Positions 7,725 to 15,709 of a stretch of 64,000 nt of DNA are shown in pieces. The notes under the pieces are model-generated. The model saw nothing but the letters and a program-made list of their open reading frames with translations, had not been told where the DNA came from and ran no database searches. The first letter of the stretch is position 1, and every line of letters starts with the position of its first letter. Both the position numbers and the translations under genes were made by a program. This DNA is from JAEUIE01 sp047602475 (GTDB lineage Bacteria > Planctomycetota > Planctomycetia > Gemmatales > HRBIN36), in contig JASGHE010000002.1 in assembly GCA_047602475.1 (NCBI GenBank), positions 2,170,001 to 2,234,000 of the forward strand, in the 5' to 3' direction.

Positions 7725-9644
7725 ATGCCCCACGACCTCATCCTCGGCACTGCCGGCCATATTGATCATGGCAAGACTTCGCTGGTGAAAGCGTTGACGG
7801 GGATCGACTGCGACCGTTTGCCTGAAGAGAAGGCACGCGGCATTACCATCGATATCGGCTTCGCACATCTCGAACTCGGCGACTATCGGCTTGGCATTGT
7901 CGATGTGCCTGGGCATGAACGGTTCATCAAGAACATGCTGGCTGGGGCGACGGGGATTGATCTGGCCCTACTCGTCATCTCGGCGAAGGAATCGATCAAG
8001 CCCCAAACAGTAGAGCACCTGGAAATCCTCAAGTTGCTCGGCGTGAAGCAGGGTGTCATTGCTTTGACGATGGCTGATCTTGTCGATGAAACGACCCGTG
8101 AAGTGATCGCTTTGGAAGTTCGAGAGCTGGTACAGAAGACCTTCCTGGCTGATGCACCCATCATCGCCACTTCGGCTGTGACAGGCATGGGTATTGAAGA
8201 GTTGAAGTCAGCCCTGGCCCAGGCAGCGGCGAAGGTCTCGGCACCCACGCAGCATCCCTGGTTTCGTCTGGCCATTGATCGGGCCTTCATCGTTCAGGGA
8301 CATGGTACTGTCGTAACGGGTTCCGTTACTTCGGGCAGCCTCAAAGTGGGTGATGAAGTCGCCTGGCTGCCTGGCGGGGAGACGGTTCGGGTTCGCAGCT
8401 TGCAGAATCACGATCGACCGGTGCAGGAAATTCGCCGTGGCATGCGGGCGGCCCTCAACCTGGCGGGCGTCAAGCACGAGGATGTTACACGAGGGCAGGA
8501 ACTGGCGACCCCCGGCTACTTGGTGCCTTCCAAGGTGGTCACCGTGCGGCTTTACAATCTGCCGTCCTTTGATCACCCCATCAAACATCGCTTTCCCATT
8601 CGGCTGCACCTGGGCACGATAGAAACGCTCGGCACCGTTTCGCTTCTCGACAGCGATCAGCTCGCTCCCGGTGACTGGGGTCTGGCACAACTCTTCCTCG
8701 AAGAACCGGTATTGAGTGTTTACGGACAACCCTTCGTCGTCCGCAGTCCATCTGCCACGGCTACACTGGGCGGGGGGCAGGTATTGCAGCCGACACCGGA
8801 GAAGATTCGTCGTCGACATACGGAACTGCTCGAACGCTTGGAAGCGCTTTGGACGAGTGAGGATGTGACCGAGCGGGCGATGCAGTGCGCCTGGTTCCAG
8901 GGCCGTCGTGGTGTGACGGTCGCTGATCTGGTGCGTGGGGCAGGACTCTATCCAGAACAGGCTGAGTCGATCCTCAAGACTGCACTCAGCAGTGGCCAGA
9001 TCAAGTCAGTGCAAAGCAGCACGGGTAAGGAGATACTGCTCCATGCCGATATCATCCAGGAGATACATGAACGGGTGAAGGACGCGCTGGTCAAGCTGCA
9101 TGCCGAGTTTCCGCTCATGTCCACCCATGATCGTTCCCGAGTGCAGTCGCAACTGGCCTACGTCGGCGACGACGCTCTGGTGCAAGCGGCTGTGGACGAC
9201 ATGCTTCGCACCAAAACACTGCTGGGTGACAGCAAGCGCATCGCCCTGACTGATCACAAACCGAAGCTCTCGGTGAATCAACGCAAGCTCAAAGACAAGA
9301 TGATCGAGACCTTCAAAACTGCCCGGTATCAGCCTCCTGAAATTTCCAGCTTTGCTCCGCAGGCGGCGGGCAACGCTTCAGCCCTGAAAGATATCACCGA
9401 AGTCTGCGTGGCTGAAGGGTATCTGGTGCCGATCACGGATGGCATCTATCTGCATGCCGACAACGAACTGGCGATGCGGGAGATGATCAAGAAGCGGCTT
9501 GGAGACGGCAAGGGGTTGATGGTAGCCGACATACGTGACATTCTCGCCACGACCCGCAAGTTTGCGGTGCCTCTTTGCGAGTATCTGGATCGGATGGGTG
9601 TAACGAGGCGCGAGGGGGATTTACGATATCTTACTCAGTCCTGA
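7725..9644 (+). CDS. selB: Selenocysteine-specific elongation factor SelB
   Basis: GTPase that brings Sec-tRNA(Sec) to UGA codons marked by a SECIS hairpin. The 639 residues match a bacterial SelB. The EF-Tu-like G domain carries GHIDHGKT (P-loop), RGITIDIGF (switch I) and DVPGHE (G3). Domains 2-3 follow, then four winged-helix units that read the SECIS. The G4 motif, normally TKAD in SelB, reads TMAD here. The stop codon lies inside a heptad repeat array, and selA starts 27 bases later, so the two form an operon. No selC tRNA or selD is present in the window. Confidence 0.95.
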   Translation: MPHDLILGTAGHIDHGKTSLVKALTGIDCDRLPEEKARGITIDIGFAHLELGDYRLGIVDVPGHERFIKNMLAGATGIDLALLVISAKESIKPQTVEHLEILKLLGVKQGVIALTMADLVDETTREVIALEVRELVQKTFLADAPIIATSAVTGMGIEELKSALAQAAAKVSAPTQHPWFRLAIDRAFIVQGHGTVVTGSVTSGSLKVGDEVAWLPGGETVRVRSLQNHDRPVQEIRRGMRAALNLAGVKHEDVTRGQELATPGYLVPSKVVTVRLYNLPSFDHPIKHRFPIRLHLGTIETLGTVSLLDSDQLAPGDWGLAQLFLEEPVLSVYGQPFVVRSPSATATLGGGQVLQPTPEKIRRRHTELLERLEALWTSEDVTERAMQCAWFQGRRGVTVADLVRGAGLYPEQAESILKTALSSGQIKSVQSSTGKEILLHADIIQEIHERVKDALVKLHAEFPLMSTHDRSRVQSQLAYVGDDALVQAAVDDMLRTKTLLGDSKRIALTDHKPKLSVNQRKLKDKMIETFKTARYQPPEISSFAPQAAGNASALKDITEVCVAEGYLVPITDGIYLHADNELAMREMIKKRLGDGKGLMVADIRDILATTRKFAVPLCEYLDRMGVTRREGDLRYLTQS

Positions 9645-9664
9645 GTGCTGAGTCCTGAGTGCTG
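9637..9664 (+). repeat. Heptad array spanning the selB stop
   Basis: Four 7-bp units alternating AGTCCTG and AGTGCTG. The TGA stop of selB (9642-9644) is formed inside the first two units, and the array fills most of the gap to selA. Confidence 0.8.
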
Positions 9665-9671
9665 AGACGAG

Positions 9672-11069
9672 ATGGATAACATACTTCGACAATTTCCTGC
9701 TGTTCATGAACTGCTCGCTGCACCTTCGTTCGTTGCGATCATCGAACAGTATGGCAGGGATAATGTCGTTATTACTCTTCGACTTGAACTCGATCAACTG
9801 CGTCATGCGGCACAACAGGGGAACGATGTCGCCTCTTCGCTGACTGCTGATCATCTGGCCGTCGTTGTCAAACAACACCTTATTGAATCTACCAAGCCTC
9901 GACTGCGTTCCGTCATCAATGCCACGGGTATTCTGCTGCACACCAACCTTGGTAGGGCGCCGATGGCTGAGGTTGCTGTCGAAGCGGCAGCGATGGCGGC
10001 GAGGGGTTATCTCAACCTCGAACTCGATCTCGTCACCGGGAAGCGGTCCAGCCGACCTGATGCGGTGCGGCCCTGGCTGACGAAGCTGCTTGGATGCGAA
10101 TCGGCTACCGTCGTCAATAACAATGCTGCAGCTACGGTGATCGTTTTGCGGGCGTTGGCACGGGGGAAAGAGGTCATCGTCTCTCGAGGTCAGTTGGTGG
10201 AGATTGGCGGCAGCTTCCGCATTCCAGAGATCATGGCTGTTAGTGGAGCGACCCTCACTGAAGTGGGCGCTACCAACATCACCAGGTTGAGTGATTATGA
10301 GCGGGCGATCACGGAGAACACCGCTCTCCTGCTTCGGGTGCATGCCAGCAATTATCGTGTCGTCGGTCATGCCGAAACGCCCACTATCAGCGAGCTTGTG
10401 CAACTCGGCAAGACACGGGGCATTCCGGTTGTCGATGACATTGGCTCTGGTGCGCTGATCGATATGTCCCAGTGGGGGCTCGATGATGAACCGATGCCTA
10501 ATGACAGTCTGCAAGCCGGGGCTGATCTAGTTTTGTTCAGCGGCGACAAACTTCTTGGTGGGCCACAATGTGGCATCATTGCCGGGCGGGCTGATCTCAT
10601 TGAGAAGATTGAGCGTGACCCGCTGATGCGTGCCTTCCGTGTCGACAAGATGACGCTGGCGGCACTGGAGGCGACGCTCAGGCTTTATCTTGATTCCGAG
10701 AATGCGCTCGAAGCTATTCCGCACTTCAAGATGCTGGAGATACCGCTTGCGGTGCTACAAGAGCGTGCTTATCTGTTGGCCCGTTATCTCGGCAATATCC
10801 CCGGGCTCAGCGTGCATGTGGCGGATACCAAAGCGTATGTTGGTGGGGGTACGCTGCCTGATCGTTCGGTGCCGAGTGTTGCCCTTGCTATTCGTTCGGA
10901 GCATCTCTCGGAGAATGAATTGGCCCAGCGGCTGCGGATGCATGAACCGGCCATCATGGGGCGGGTCGAGGATGGGTTAGTACTGCTGGATCTGCGAACG
11001 GTGCCAGCGGAGCAGGATCAGGCGATGTTGGATGCTGTGCAACAAGTAAGCTTGGTCGCATCGAAGTAG
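9672..11069 (+). CDS. selA: L-seryl-tRNA(Sec) selenium transferase SelA
   Basis: PLP enzyme that turns Ser-tRNA(Sec) into Sec-tRNA(Sec) using selenophosphate. At 465 residues it has normal length. The N-terminal tRNA-binding part (RQFPAVHELLAAP) and the signature VINATGILLHTNLGRAPM are present. The PLP-binding lysine is in SGDKLLGGPQCG, near residue 293. Second gene of the selB-selA pair. Together they show that this organism makes selenoproteins, with the remaining machinery encoded elsewhere. Confidence 0.96.
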   Translation: MDNILRQFPAVHELLAAPSFVAIIEQYGRDNVVITLRLELDQLRHAAQQGNDVASSLTADHLAVVVKQHLIESTKPRLRSVINATGILLHTNLGRAPMAEVAVEAAAMAARGYLNLELDLVTGKRSSRPDAVRPWLTKLLGCESATVVNNNAAATVIVLRALARGKEVIVSRGQLVEIGGSFRIPEIMAVSGATLTEVGATNITRLSDYERAITENTALLLRVHASNYRVVGHAETPTISELVQLGKTRGIPVVDDIGSGALIDMSQWGLDDEPMPNDSLQAGADLVLFSGDKLLGGPQCGIIAGRADLIEKIERDPLMRAFRVDKMTLAALEATLRLYLDSENALEAIPHFKMLEIPLAVLQERAYLLARYLGNIPGLSVHVADTKAYVGGGTLPDRSVPSVALAIRSEHLSENELAQRLRMHEPAIMGRVEDGLVLLDLRTVPAEQDQAMLDAVQQVSLVASK

Positions 11070-11074
11070 CTTTA

Positions 11075-11283
11075 GCAAAAGCCCCGAAGGGGGCGAGAGA
11101 ACTTAGCCCAGAGCAACGCTCTGGGTTTCTAATGCCACCTGTAATCTTCCTGCGACCCTGAAGGTGTCGATGTCTGCGGAAGCTATGACCACTCTTTCAG
11201 AGTGGCTGGGAACATGTTTCTTCTTCTCGTAACCCAGAGCGTCGCTCTGGGCTAAACTCTCTCGCCCCTTTGGGGCTTTTTGC
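11075..11283. repeat. 209-bp MITE-like inverted-repeat element
   Basis: The ends (11075-11127 and 11230-11283) are imperfect inverted copies of about 50 bp, each holding GCCCCTTTGGGGC-like and CCCAGAGC...GCTCTGGG palindromes. The centre is about 100 bp with no ORF. It starts six bases after the selA stop and ends in a T-run, so it may also terminate selBA transcripts. Confidence 0.75.
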
Positions 11284-11345
11284 AAAATCGACTTCAATGA
11301 AATGAGAGATATCTCTGCTACATCACGCGGAGCGTGATGGCAACT

Positions 11346-11690
11346 CTACTTCACCATTGCATCCAGCTCTTTGAGATTGAAGCGAACGCTGAGGACGTAG
11401 GGTTTCTGGTCCTTCTCCCAGTGGCCATAGGTCGTCGTCACGAAGGTGCTGTCGGGCAGGACTTCGACGCCGGGGTAGGCACAGTCCCATTTGTGGAAGT
11501 TGTCTTTCAGGCGAACCCGATACTGGCCGGGTTTGTTGTTGACGATGTCGTCGTAGCTGCCGACCCATGCCATCCAATCGCCCTGGGTGGGGGAATCCGT
11601 GGCGGTGTCACGGAACGAGATGACGAGTCGGCCATCGGGGGCGTACTTGGCGGTGTGGCGGTCGCCAGAGAGGGCACGGGGCAGTTCTCT
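11346..11690 (-). CDS. BNR-repeat sialidase-like protein, 3' part (frameshifted)
   Basis: C-terminal third of the gene whose 5' part starts at 12457. This frame carries on the same fold: ALSGDRHTAKYAPDGRLV, DWMAWVGSYDDIVNN and a C-terminal strand ending in LKELDAMVK. One base is missing between 11690 and 11691; adding it joins TWTAP to RELPRALSG and gives one protein of 370 residues. Confidence 0.72.
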   Translation of the reverse strand, partial: RELPRALSGDRHTAKYAPDGRLVISFRDTATDSPTQGDWMAWVGSYDDIVNNKPGQYRVRLKDNFHKWDCAYPGVEVLPDSTFVTTTYGHWEKDQKPYVLSVRFNLKELDAMVK

Positions 11691-12457
11691 GGCGCGGTCC
11701 AGGTCTTGCCTTCGTCGTTAGAGAAGATGACATGCGATTCCTTCGCCCGGCGATTCTCCCGTAAGAGAGCAGCGATCTGCGTGCCATCCGGCGAACGAAC
11801 CGCCCCTGGCTCGCAGAGATGAATATCCTTGGCGGCGAAGATCTTCTCGGGAGTGCCCCAGGTCAGTCCGCCATCGGTGGAGAGTGATTGGAGTAACGTC
11901 ATCGTTCCGGTCGGTCCGGGCTTCTTCTGGAAGTAGCGGCCATCGTCGTGGAAGAGGGCGAGATAGTGGCCGGGTGTTTTCAAGGGAACGACGCTGCCCA
12001 TGACGACGATGCCACCCCAATCGCCGACTGGTTTGAGAGGCGACCAGGTTTGACCATCGTCTTCAGAGACCGCCAGCCGGGCAGGGTAGAGGCCGGAGAA
12101 GACGATCAGCCGCTTCTTGCCTTGGGCATCGACGACCCGATGGATCGTCGGCGTTTCCAATGAAGTAGCCCAGTTCTCAGGGACGGGGATACGGTCGCTC
12201 CATGTCTTACCGCCATCGTTGCTGCGTTTGTAGATAATCGCTCCCTTGCCATGTCCCTTGGGGTAGACGGTCAGAATGGTCTTGCCGTCTTCGAGAAGAA
12301 CGGTGGTCGGGTGTCCCAGATATTGCCCGGTTTCCTTGTCGACGATGACCTGCCTTTTGGCATCGGCATCGAGATCGATCAAGGGAATGCCGGCAAAAGA
12401 GGATGGCAGTGGCGGTGAGCTGTTCTGAATAAGAAGGAAGAGCATGACCAGTGACAT
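11507..12457 (-). CDS. BNR-repeat sialidase-like protein, 5' part (frameshifted)
   Basis: Exported six-bladed beta-propeller of the BNR/Asp-box type. Four Asp boxes are visible: SNDGGKTWSD, SEDDGQTWSP, STDGGLTWGT and SNDEGKTWTA. A short hydrophobic leader (MSLVMLFLLIQ) suggests export. The reading frame goes wrong after TWTAP (about 11690), and the Pro/Thr-rich tail from there to 11507 is out-of-frame noise; the true C-terminus is in the entry ending at 11346. Such proteins may cleave sialic acids or other glycans, but many planctomycete members have unknown substrates, and no full set of catalytic arginines was confirmed by eye. Confidence 0.78.
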   Translation of the reverse strand: MSLVMLFLLIQNSSPPLPSSFAGIPLIDLDADAKRQVIVDKETGQYLGHPTTVLLEDGKTILTVYPKGHGKGAIIYKRSNDGGKTWSDRIPVPENWATSLETPTIHRVVDAQGKKRLIVFSGLYPARLAVSEDDGQTWSPLKPVGDWGGIVVMGSVVPLKTPGHYLALFHDDGRYFQKKPGPTGTMTLLQSLSTDGGLTWGTPEKIFAAKDIHLCEPGAVRSPDGTQIAALLRENRRAKESHVIFSNDEGKTWTAPENCPVPSLATATPPSTPPMADSSSRSVTPPRIPPPRAIGWHGSAATTTSSTTNPASIGFA

Positions 12458-12608
12458 AGGGGTGCCTTTTCGTCAGAAGAATTCCATTTCTGTCAAGATA
12501 ACATTGTCCCGTAGGGAAGTCGAACACGAAGATCAAGGCATTCTGGGGTTGCTTGAATAAATGAATTCGAGCATCATTCGCCCTTCTAAAGGCAAGGGAG
12601 TGCCTGGT

Positions 12609-13415
12609 ATGACGAGTGTGTTCCGTCGAGGAAGTCTGCTACTGACATTATTATGTCTCTTATCAATTACCACCCTGGATGCACAATCAGCTAACCCCAA
12701 CATCACCATTGAACCAGCCCGTGCCGCCAAGCTTCGGGAAGTGATCGGTAACGCCAATCAATCGCTGGAACGGCTGGGCGACTACCGGGTGCGGATGCGC
12801 CGCCGGGAAATCGTCGCTAACAAAACGTGCCACGAAGACCTGGTCATGCTGACGGTTCGCAGCAAGCCCTTTGCGGTGCATGTGAAGTGCCTGACCGGTT
12901 CCGAGAACGAAGGCCGGCAGATCATCTACCATGCCGGGCGTCCTGAAGAAATGTTCCAGGTGCTGACAGGCAAGGGCGACGTGCTGGCGGGCATGCGGAT
13001 GGATGTTTCCGTCAATTCTCTGGTGGTCACCTCCAGTTGTCGGCGGGGTCTTAACGAAGCGGGCTTCGCCAACATGATGCAGCGGTTCGGTCTGGCTGTG
13101 GACAAGTACCTTTCGGGCCAGGGGCGAGTCTCGGAGTTTGAACCTATCGGACTGCAGACTCGTGCCGAGTCACGTGCGCCGATGGAAGTGGTCATTCAGC
13201 GAATTCTTCCAGGCGAGGAACCATTGCTGCAACACGGCGGCATTCGTTACTGGCACTTCAATGCCGATGCTGACGCCGCTGAGCGACATCTGCCGACGCT
13301 GGTCATCACCTTTGACGAGAAAGGCCAGGAAGTGGAGTATTACCTGCATGACCGGTTGATCCCGAAGGTCACACTGGATGCACACGACTTCAACGCCGAC
13401 AAGCTCTGGAAGTAA
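12609..13415 (+). CDS. DUF1571 family exported protein
   Basis: Probable secreted protein of 268 residues. A signal peptide (residues about 5-25) is followed by the DUF1571 pattern: LERLGDYRVRMRRREIV, VMLTVRSKPFAVHVKCL, then GRQIIYHAGRPEEM. This domain is found mainly in planctomycetes and has no known activity; the fold may resemble lipoprotein-carrier-like beta sheets. ATG 12609 with GGGAG upstream is preferred over ATG 12561, which would place 16 extra residues before the signal peptide. A terminator follows, so it is probably monocistronic. Confidence 0.8.
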   Translation: MTSVFRRGSLLLTLLCLLSITTLDAQSANPNITIEPARAAKLREVIGNANQSLERLGDYRVRMRRREIVANKTCHEDLVMLTVRSKPFAVHVKCLTGSENEGRQIIYHAGRPEEMFQVLTGKGDVLAGMRMDVSVNSLVVTSSCRRGLNEAGFANMMQRFGLAVDKYLSGQGRVSEFEPIGLQTRAESRAPMEVVIQRILPGEEPLLQHGGIRYWHFNADADAAERHLPTLVITFDEKGQEVEYYLHDRLIPKVTLDAHDFNADKLWK

Positions 13416-13460
13416 GCGGGACAGTCAGTATCCTGAGCCATCCATAACATGGTGTAATGA

Positions 13461-13484
13461 ACAAGAGCACAAGGGTGCTCTTGT
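13461..13484 (+). terminator. Rho-independent terminator
   Basis: Perfect 10-bp stem ACAAGAGCAC with an AAGG loop, directly followed by TTTATT. It ends the DUF1571 transcript and lies only 7 bases before the next start codon. Confidence 0.9.
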
Positions 13485-13491
13485 TTTATTC

Positions 13492-14688
13492 ATGGTACGT
13501 GTGAGATCAGCATTGTCACCGCCACTCCTCTATACGTTGGGCTTGATTGTCTGCTCTCTTGGCCATGCCATGATCTGGGTGCGGGCGATCAACTGGATGC
13601 ATGGCGTTCGTTCTCAAAAGGCGTGGACGGGTGTGGTACGCACGGTACTACGAGTGATCCTTGTTGGTATTCCGATCTTTGGAATGGTGATGTTGATACG
13701 ATCGGGGCCGGAGTCATTCTGGGACGAGTGGCCGGTTCCGTACAACTGGATGGCTTGGGCCTATGTTGCTTTGACCGGAGTGATGGGGTTGATCTACTTC
13801 CCCTACCTTTGGATCAGTTATCTACTCAGAAAACCACCAGTGGGAACGCGGCATACCAAAAGCGAAGTGTTTAACGTGGGGCGAGCGCTGGGCAAACGAC
13901 CGATCGGCAAGGGCAAACGCGGCTGGCTGGCCAAGATGCCCTTCAATCAGATTTATGAAGTTGATCTAACTGAAAAGGAACTCGTTCTACCACGGCTGCC
14001 CGCCGCCTGGGATGGCCTGCGGATCCTTCACTTGACCGATCTGCACTTCTGTGGACGGCCGTCTAAGGCTTATTTTGAACGGGTGTTTCATCTCTGTTCC
14101 AAACGTGGCTGTGATGTGCTCGTCCTGACCGGCGATCTGGTGGACAGTGACAAACACTATGATTGGCTTTACCTGTTGAAGATGTTCAAGCCCACGCAGT
14201 GTACCCTGGCCATTCGGGGCAATCACGATGCGAAATTCGACTACGCTAAAGTCAACACGATCCTCGGTGAACTGGGTAGTCACGTTCTTGGTGGACAGAG
14301 CAAAGTCATTACCCTGAAAGGGGAGCCGCTTCTGGTGGCGGGCAATGAAGTGCCCTGGCTGGAGCCGATTCCTGATCTATCCGGTCATCATGATCAAGAC
14401 TGTTTTCGGCTAGCTTTGATTCACTCCCCGGATCAGTTTCGTTGGGCAGTTCGGCAGAAGTTCGATCTGGTGCTGGCCGGCCATAATCATGGCGGACAGA
14501 TTCGAATGCCCGCCTTCGGATCGATCTTTGTGCCGAGCAAGACCGGTCGGCGGTACGATATGGGGCTCTTTCAATCCGGTTCGACTGTGTTGCACGTCAG
14601 CAGAGGGGTGAGCGGCGGCCATCCCATACGCTATTTCTGCAGGCCGGAAGCGGCGTGGTTGACGCTGCGATCACCGAAAAGCGCCTGA
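13492..14688 (+). CDS. Membrane-anchored metallophosphoesterase
   Basis: Calcineurin-like phosphoesterase of about 398 residues with four N-terminal membrane segments, resembling the YkuE/YaeI group. The metal-binding motifs are complete and in order: D-x-H in LTDLHFCG, GD in LTGDLVDS, GNHD in IRGNHDAKF, H in LIHSPDQF, and GHNHGGQ. The catalytic half faces one side of the membrane; family members act on UDP-sugars or phospholipid-like substrates, but the target here is unknown. The ATG at 13492 has no Shine-Dalgarno sequence because the preceding terminator ends at 13484, so a leaderless mRNA or a later start such as ATG 13570 are possible. Confidence 0.82.
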   Translation: MVRVRSALSPPLLYTLGLIVCSLGHAMIWVRAINWMHGVRSQKAWTGVVRTVLRVILVGIPIFGMVMLIRSGPESFWDEWPVPYNWMAWAYVALTGVMGLIYFPYLWISYLLRKPPVGTRHTKSEVFNVGRALGKRPIGKGKRGWLAKMPFNQIYEVDLTEKELVLPRLPAAWDGLRILHLTDLHFCGRPSKAYFERVFHLCSKRGCDVLVLTGDLVDSDKHYDWLYLLKMFKPTQCTLAIRGNHDAKFDYAKVNTILGELGSHVLGGQSKVITLKGEPLLVAGNEVPWLEPIPDLSGHHDQDCFRLALIHSPDQFRWAVRQKFDLVLAGHNHGGQIRMPAFGSIFVPSKTGRRYDMGLFQSGSTVLHVSRGVSGGHPIRYFCRPEAAWLTLRSPKSA

Positions 14689-14719
14689 CACTTCTCCCGC
14701 ATGATCGCAGGCCACCACA

Positions 14720-15709
14720 CTACCCAAATCTTCTAAGGGCATTCAGAATGCTGAGCAGATAGGCGCCGATCTTTTGCCGCTGTCTAAGCATTTCATCGAC
14801 AATTGCCCCGATAAGAAGAGCGGCCCCGATGAAGGTGTACTGCAACTTGTCGGAGATGCCCCACATGCGTGTGAAGTTGGGGAGTATCCACAAAATCATG
14901 GTGCCCATAATGACGCCGAGCACATTGCCCTCACCGCCTCGCAAGCTGACGCCGCCCAGGACAGCTCCGGCGATGGCGTAGAGTTCAAAGAAGTTACCCG
15001 CTTCCGAGGGCGCAGCCGAGTTGTATTCGGTGAGATAGAGCACGCTGAAGATGGCACACAGGAACGAGCAGAAGACGTAAGCCAGGATCTTGTACCGATC
15101 GACGCGAATGCCGCTGTAGTGGGCGGTCTTCTCGTTGGCGCCGATGGCGAGCCAGTAGCGGCCATACACGCTCAGATGCAGTATGACAGCCAGCCCCCCA
15201 GCCAGCACGAGGAAGATGATGAAAAACTTGGGAATGCCGAACAGATCGCCATCGTGGAAGACAGCCTTGTACCAATCGAAGGCGTCGGTGCCGCCGAGGC
15301 CCTTGATCTTGTCGTCGGCGATCCAGCGAGAGAGGCCGCGATAGATAAACAAGCCGCATAAGGTGACGACGAACGGTTGCAGACCGAGTTTGGTGATGAG
15401 CAGACCATTGAGCAATCCGATGCAGGCTCCCATGCACAGAACCGTGGCCACAGCGAGGTGGGGGTTCCATTGATAATCGTTGAGCAGAATGGCGAGCGTG
15501 GTGGCACAGTAACCGACGACTGCGCCGATGGAGAGATCGATGCCGCCGGTAATGATGACCGGTGTGACCGCCAGGCAGAGGATGCCGAAGTGGCCGATCA
15601 ACTTGGCCAGATTAATATGGTTTCGAACGGTGCGGGCGCTGGGATCGGCCATCAGCAGTGCGCCGTAGAGCAACGCCAGGAACATACCCAGACCGAGAAG
15701 TTTCTTCAT
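14720..15709 (-). CDS. Sugar ABC transporter permease (RbsC-like)
   Basis: Inner-membrane permease of 329 residues in the BPD_transp_2 family, with eight or more hydrophobic segments. The family signatures VIITGGIDLSIGAVVG and AGAVLGGVSLRGGEGNVLG are present. The ATG overlaps the stop of the ATPase gene as ATGA, so translation is coupled. It is the last gene of the minus-strand operon PVC dehydrogenase - ATPase - permease. A matching periplasmic binding lipoprotein is encoded 9 kb away at 26424. The transported sugar cannot be told from the sequence. Confidence 0.92.
   Translation of the reverse strand: MKKLLGLGMFLALLYGALLMADPSARTVRNHINLAKLIGHFGILCLAVTPVIITGGIDLSIGAVVGYCATTLAILLNDYQWNPHLAVATVLCMGACIGLLNGLLITKLGLQPFVVTLCGLFIYRGLSRWIADDKIKGLGGTDAFDWYKAVFHDGDLFGIPKFFIIFLVLAGGLAVILHLSVYGRYWLAIGANEKTAHYSGIRVDRYKILAYVFCSFLCAIFSVLYLTEYNSAAPSEAGNFFELYAIAGAVLGGVSLRGGEGNVLGVIMGTMILWILPNFTRMWGISDKLQYTFIGAALLIGAIVDEMLRQRQKIGAYLLSILNALRRFG

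Noticed and set aside
11103..11297. Small minus-strand open frame within the 209-bp element
   Set aside because: It lies inside inverted repeats, with no ribosome site and no protein-like composition.
11075..11345. selC tRNA after selA
   Set aside because: The hairpins here are long inverted repeats; no acceptor stem, T-arm sequence or CCA end is seen.
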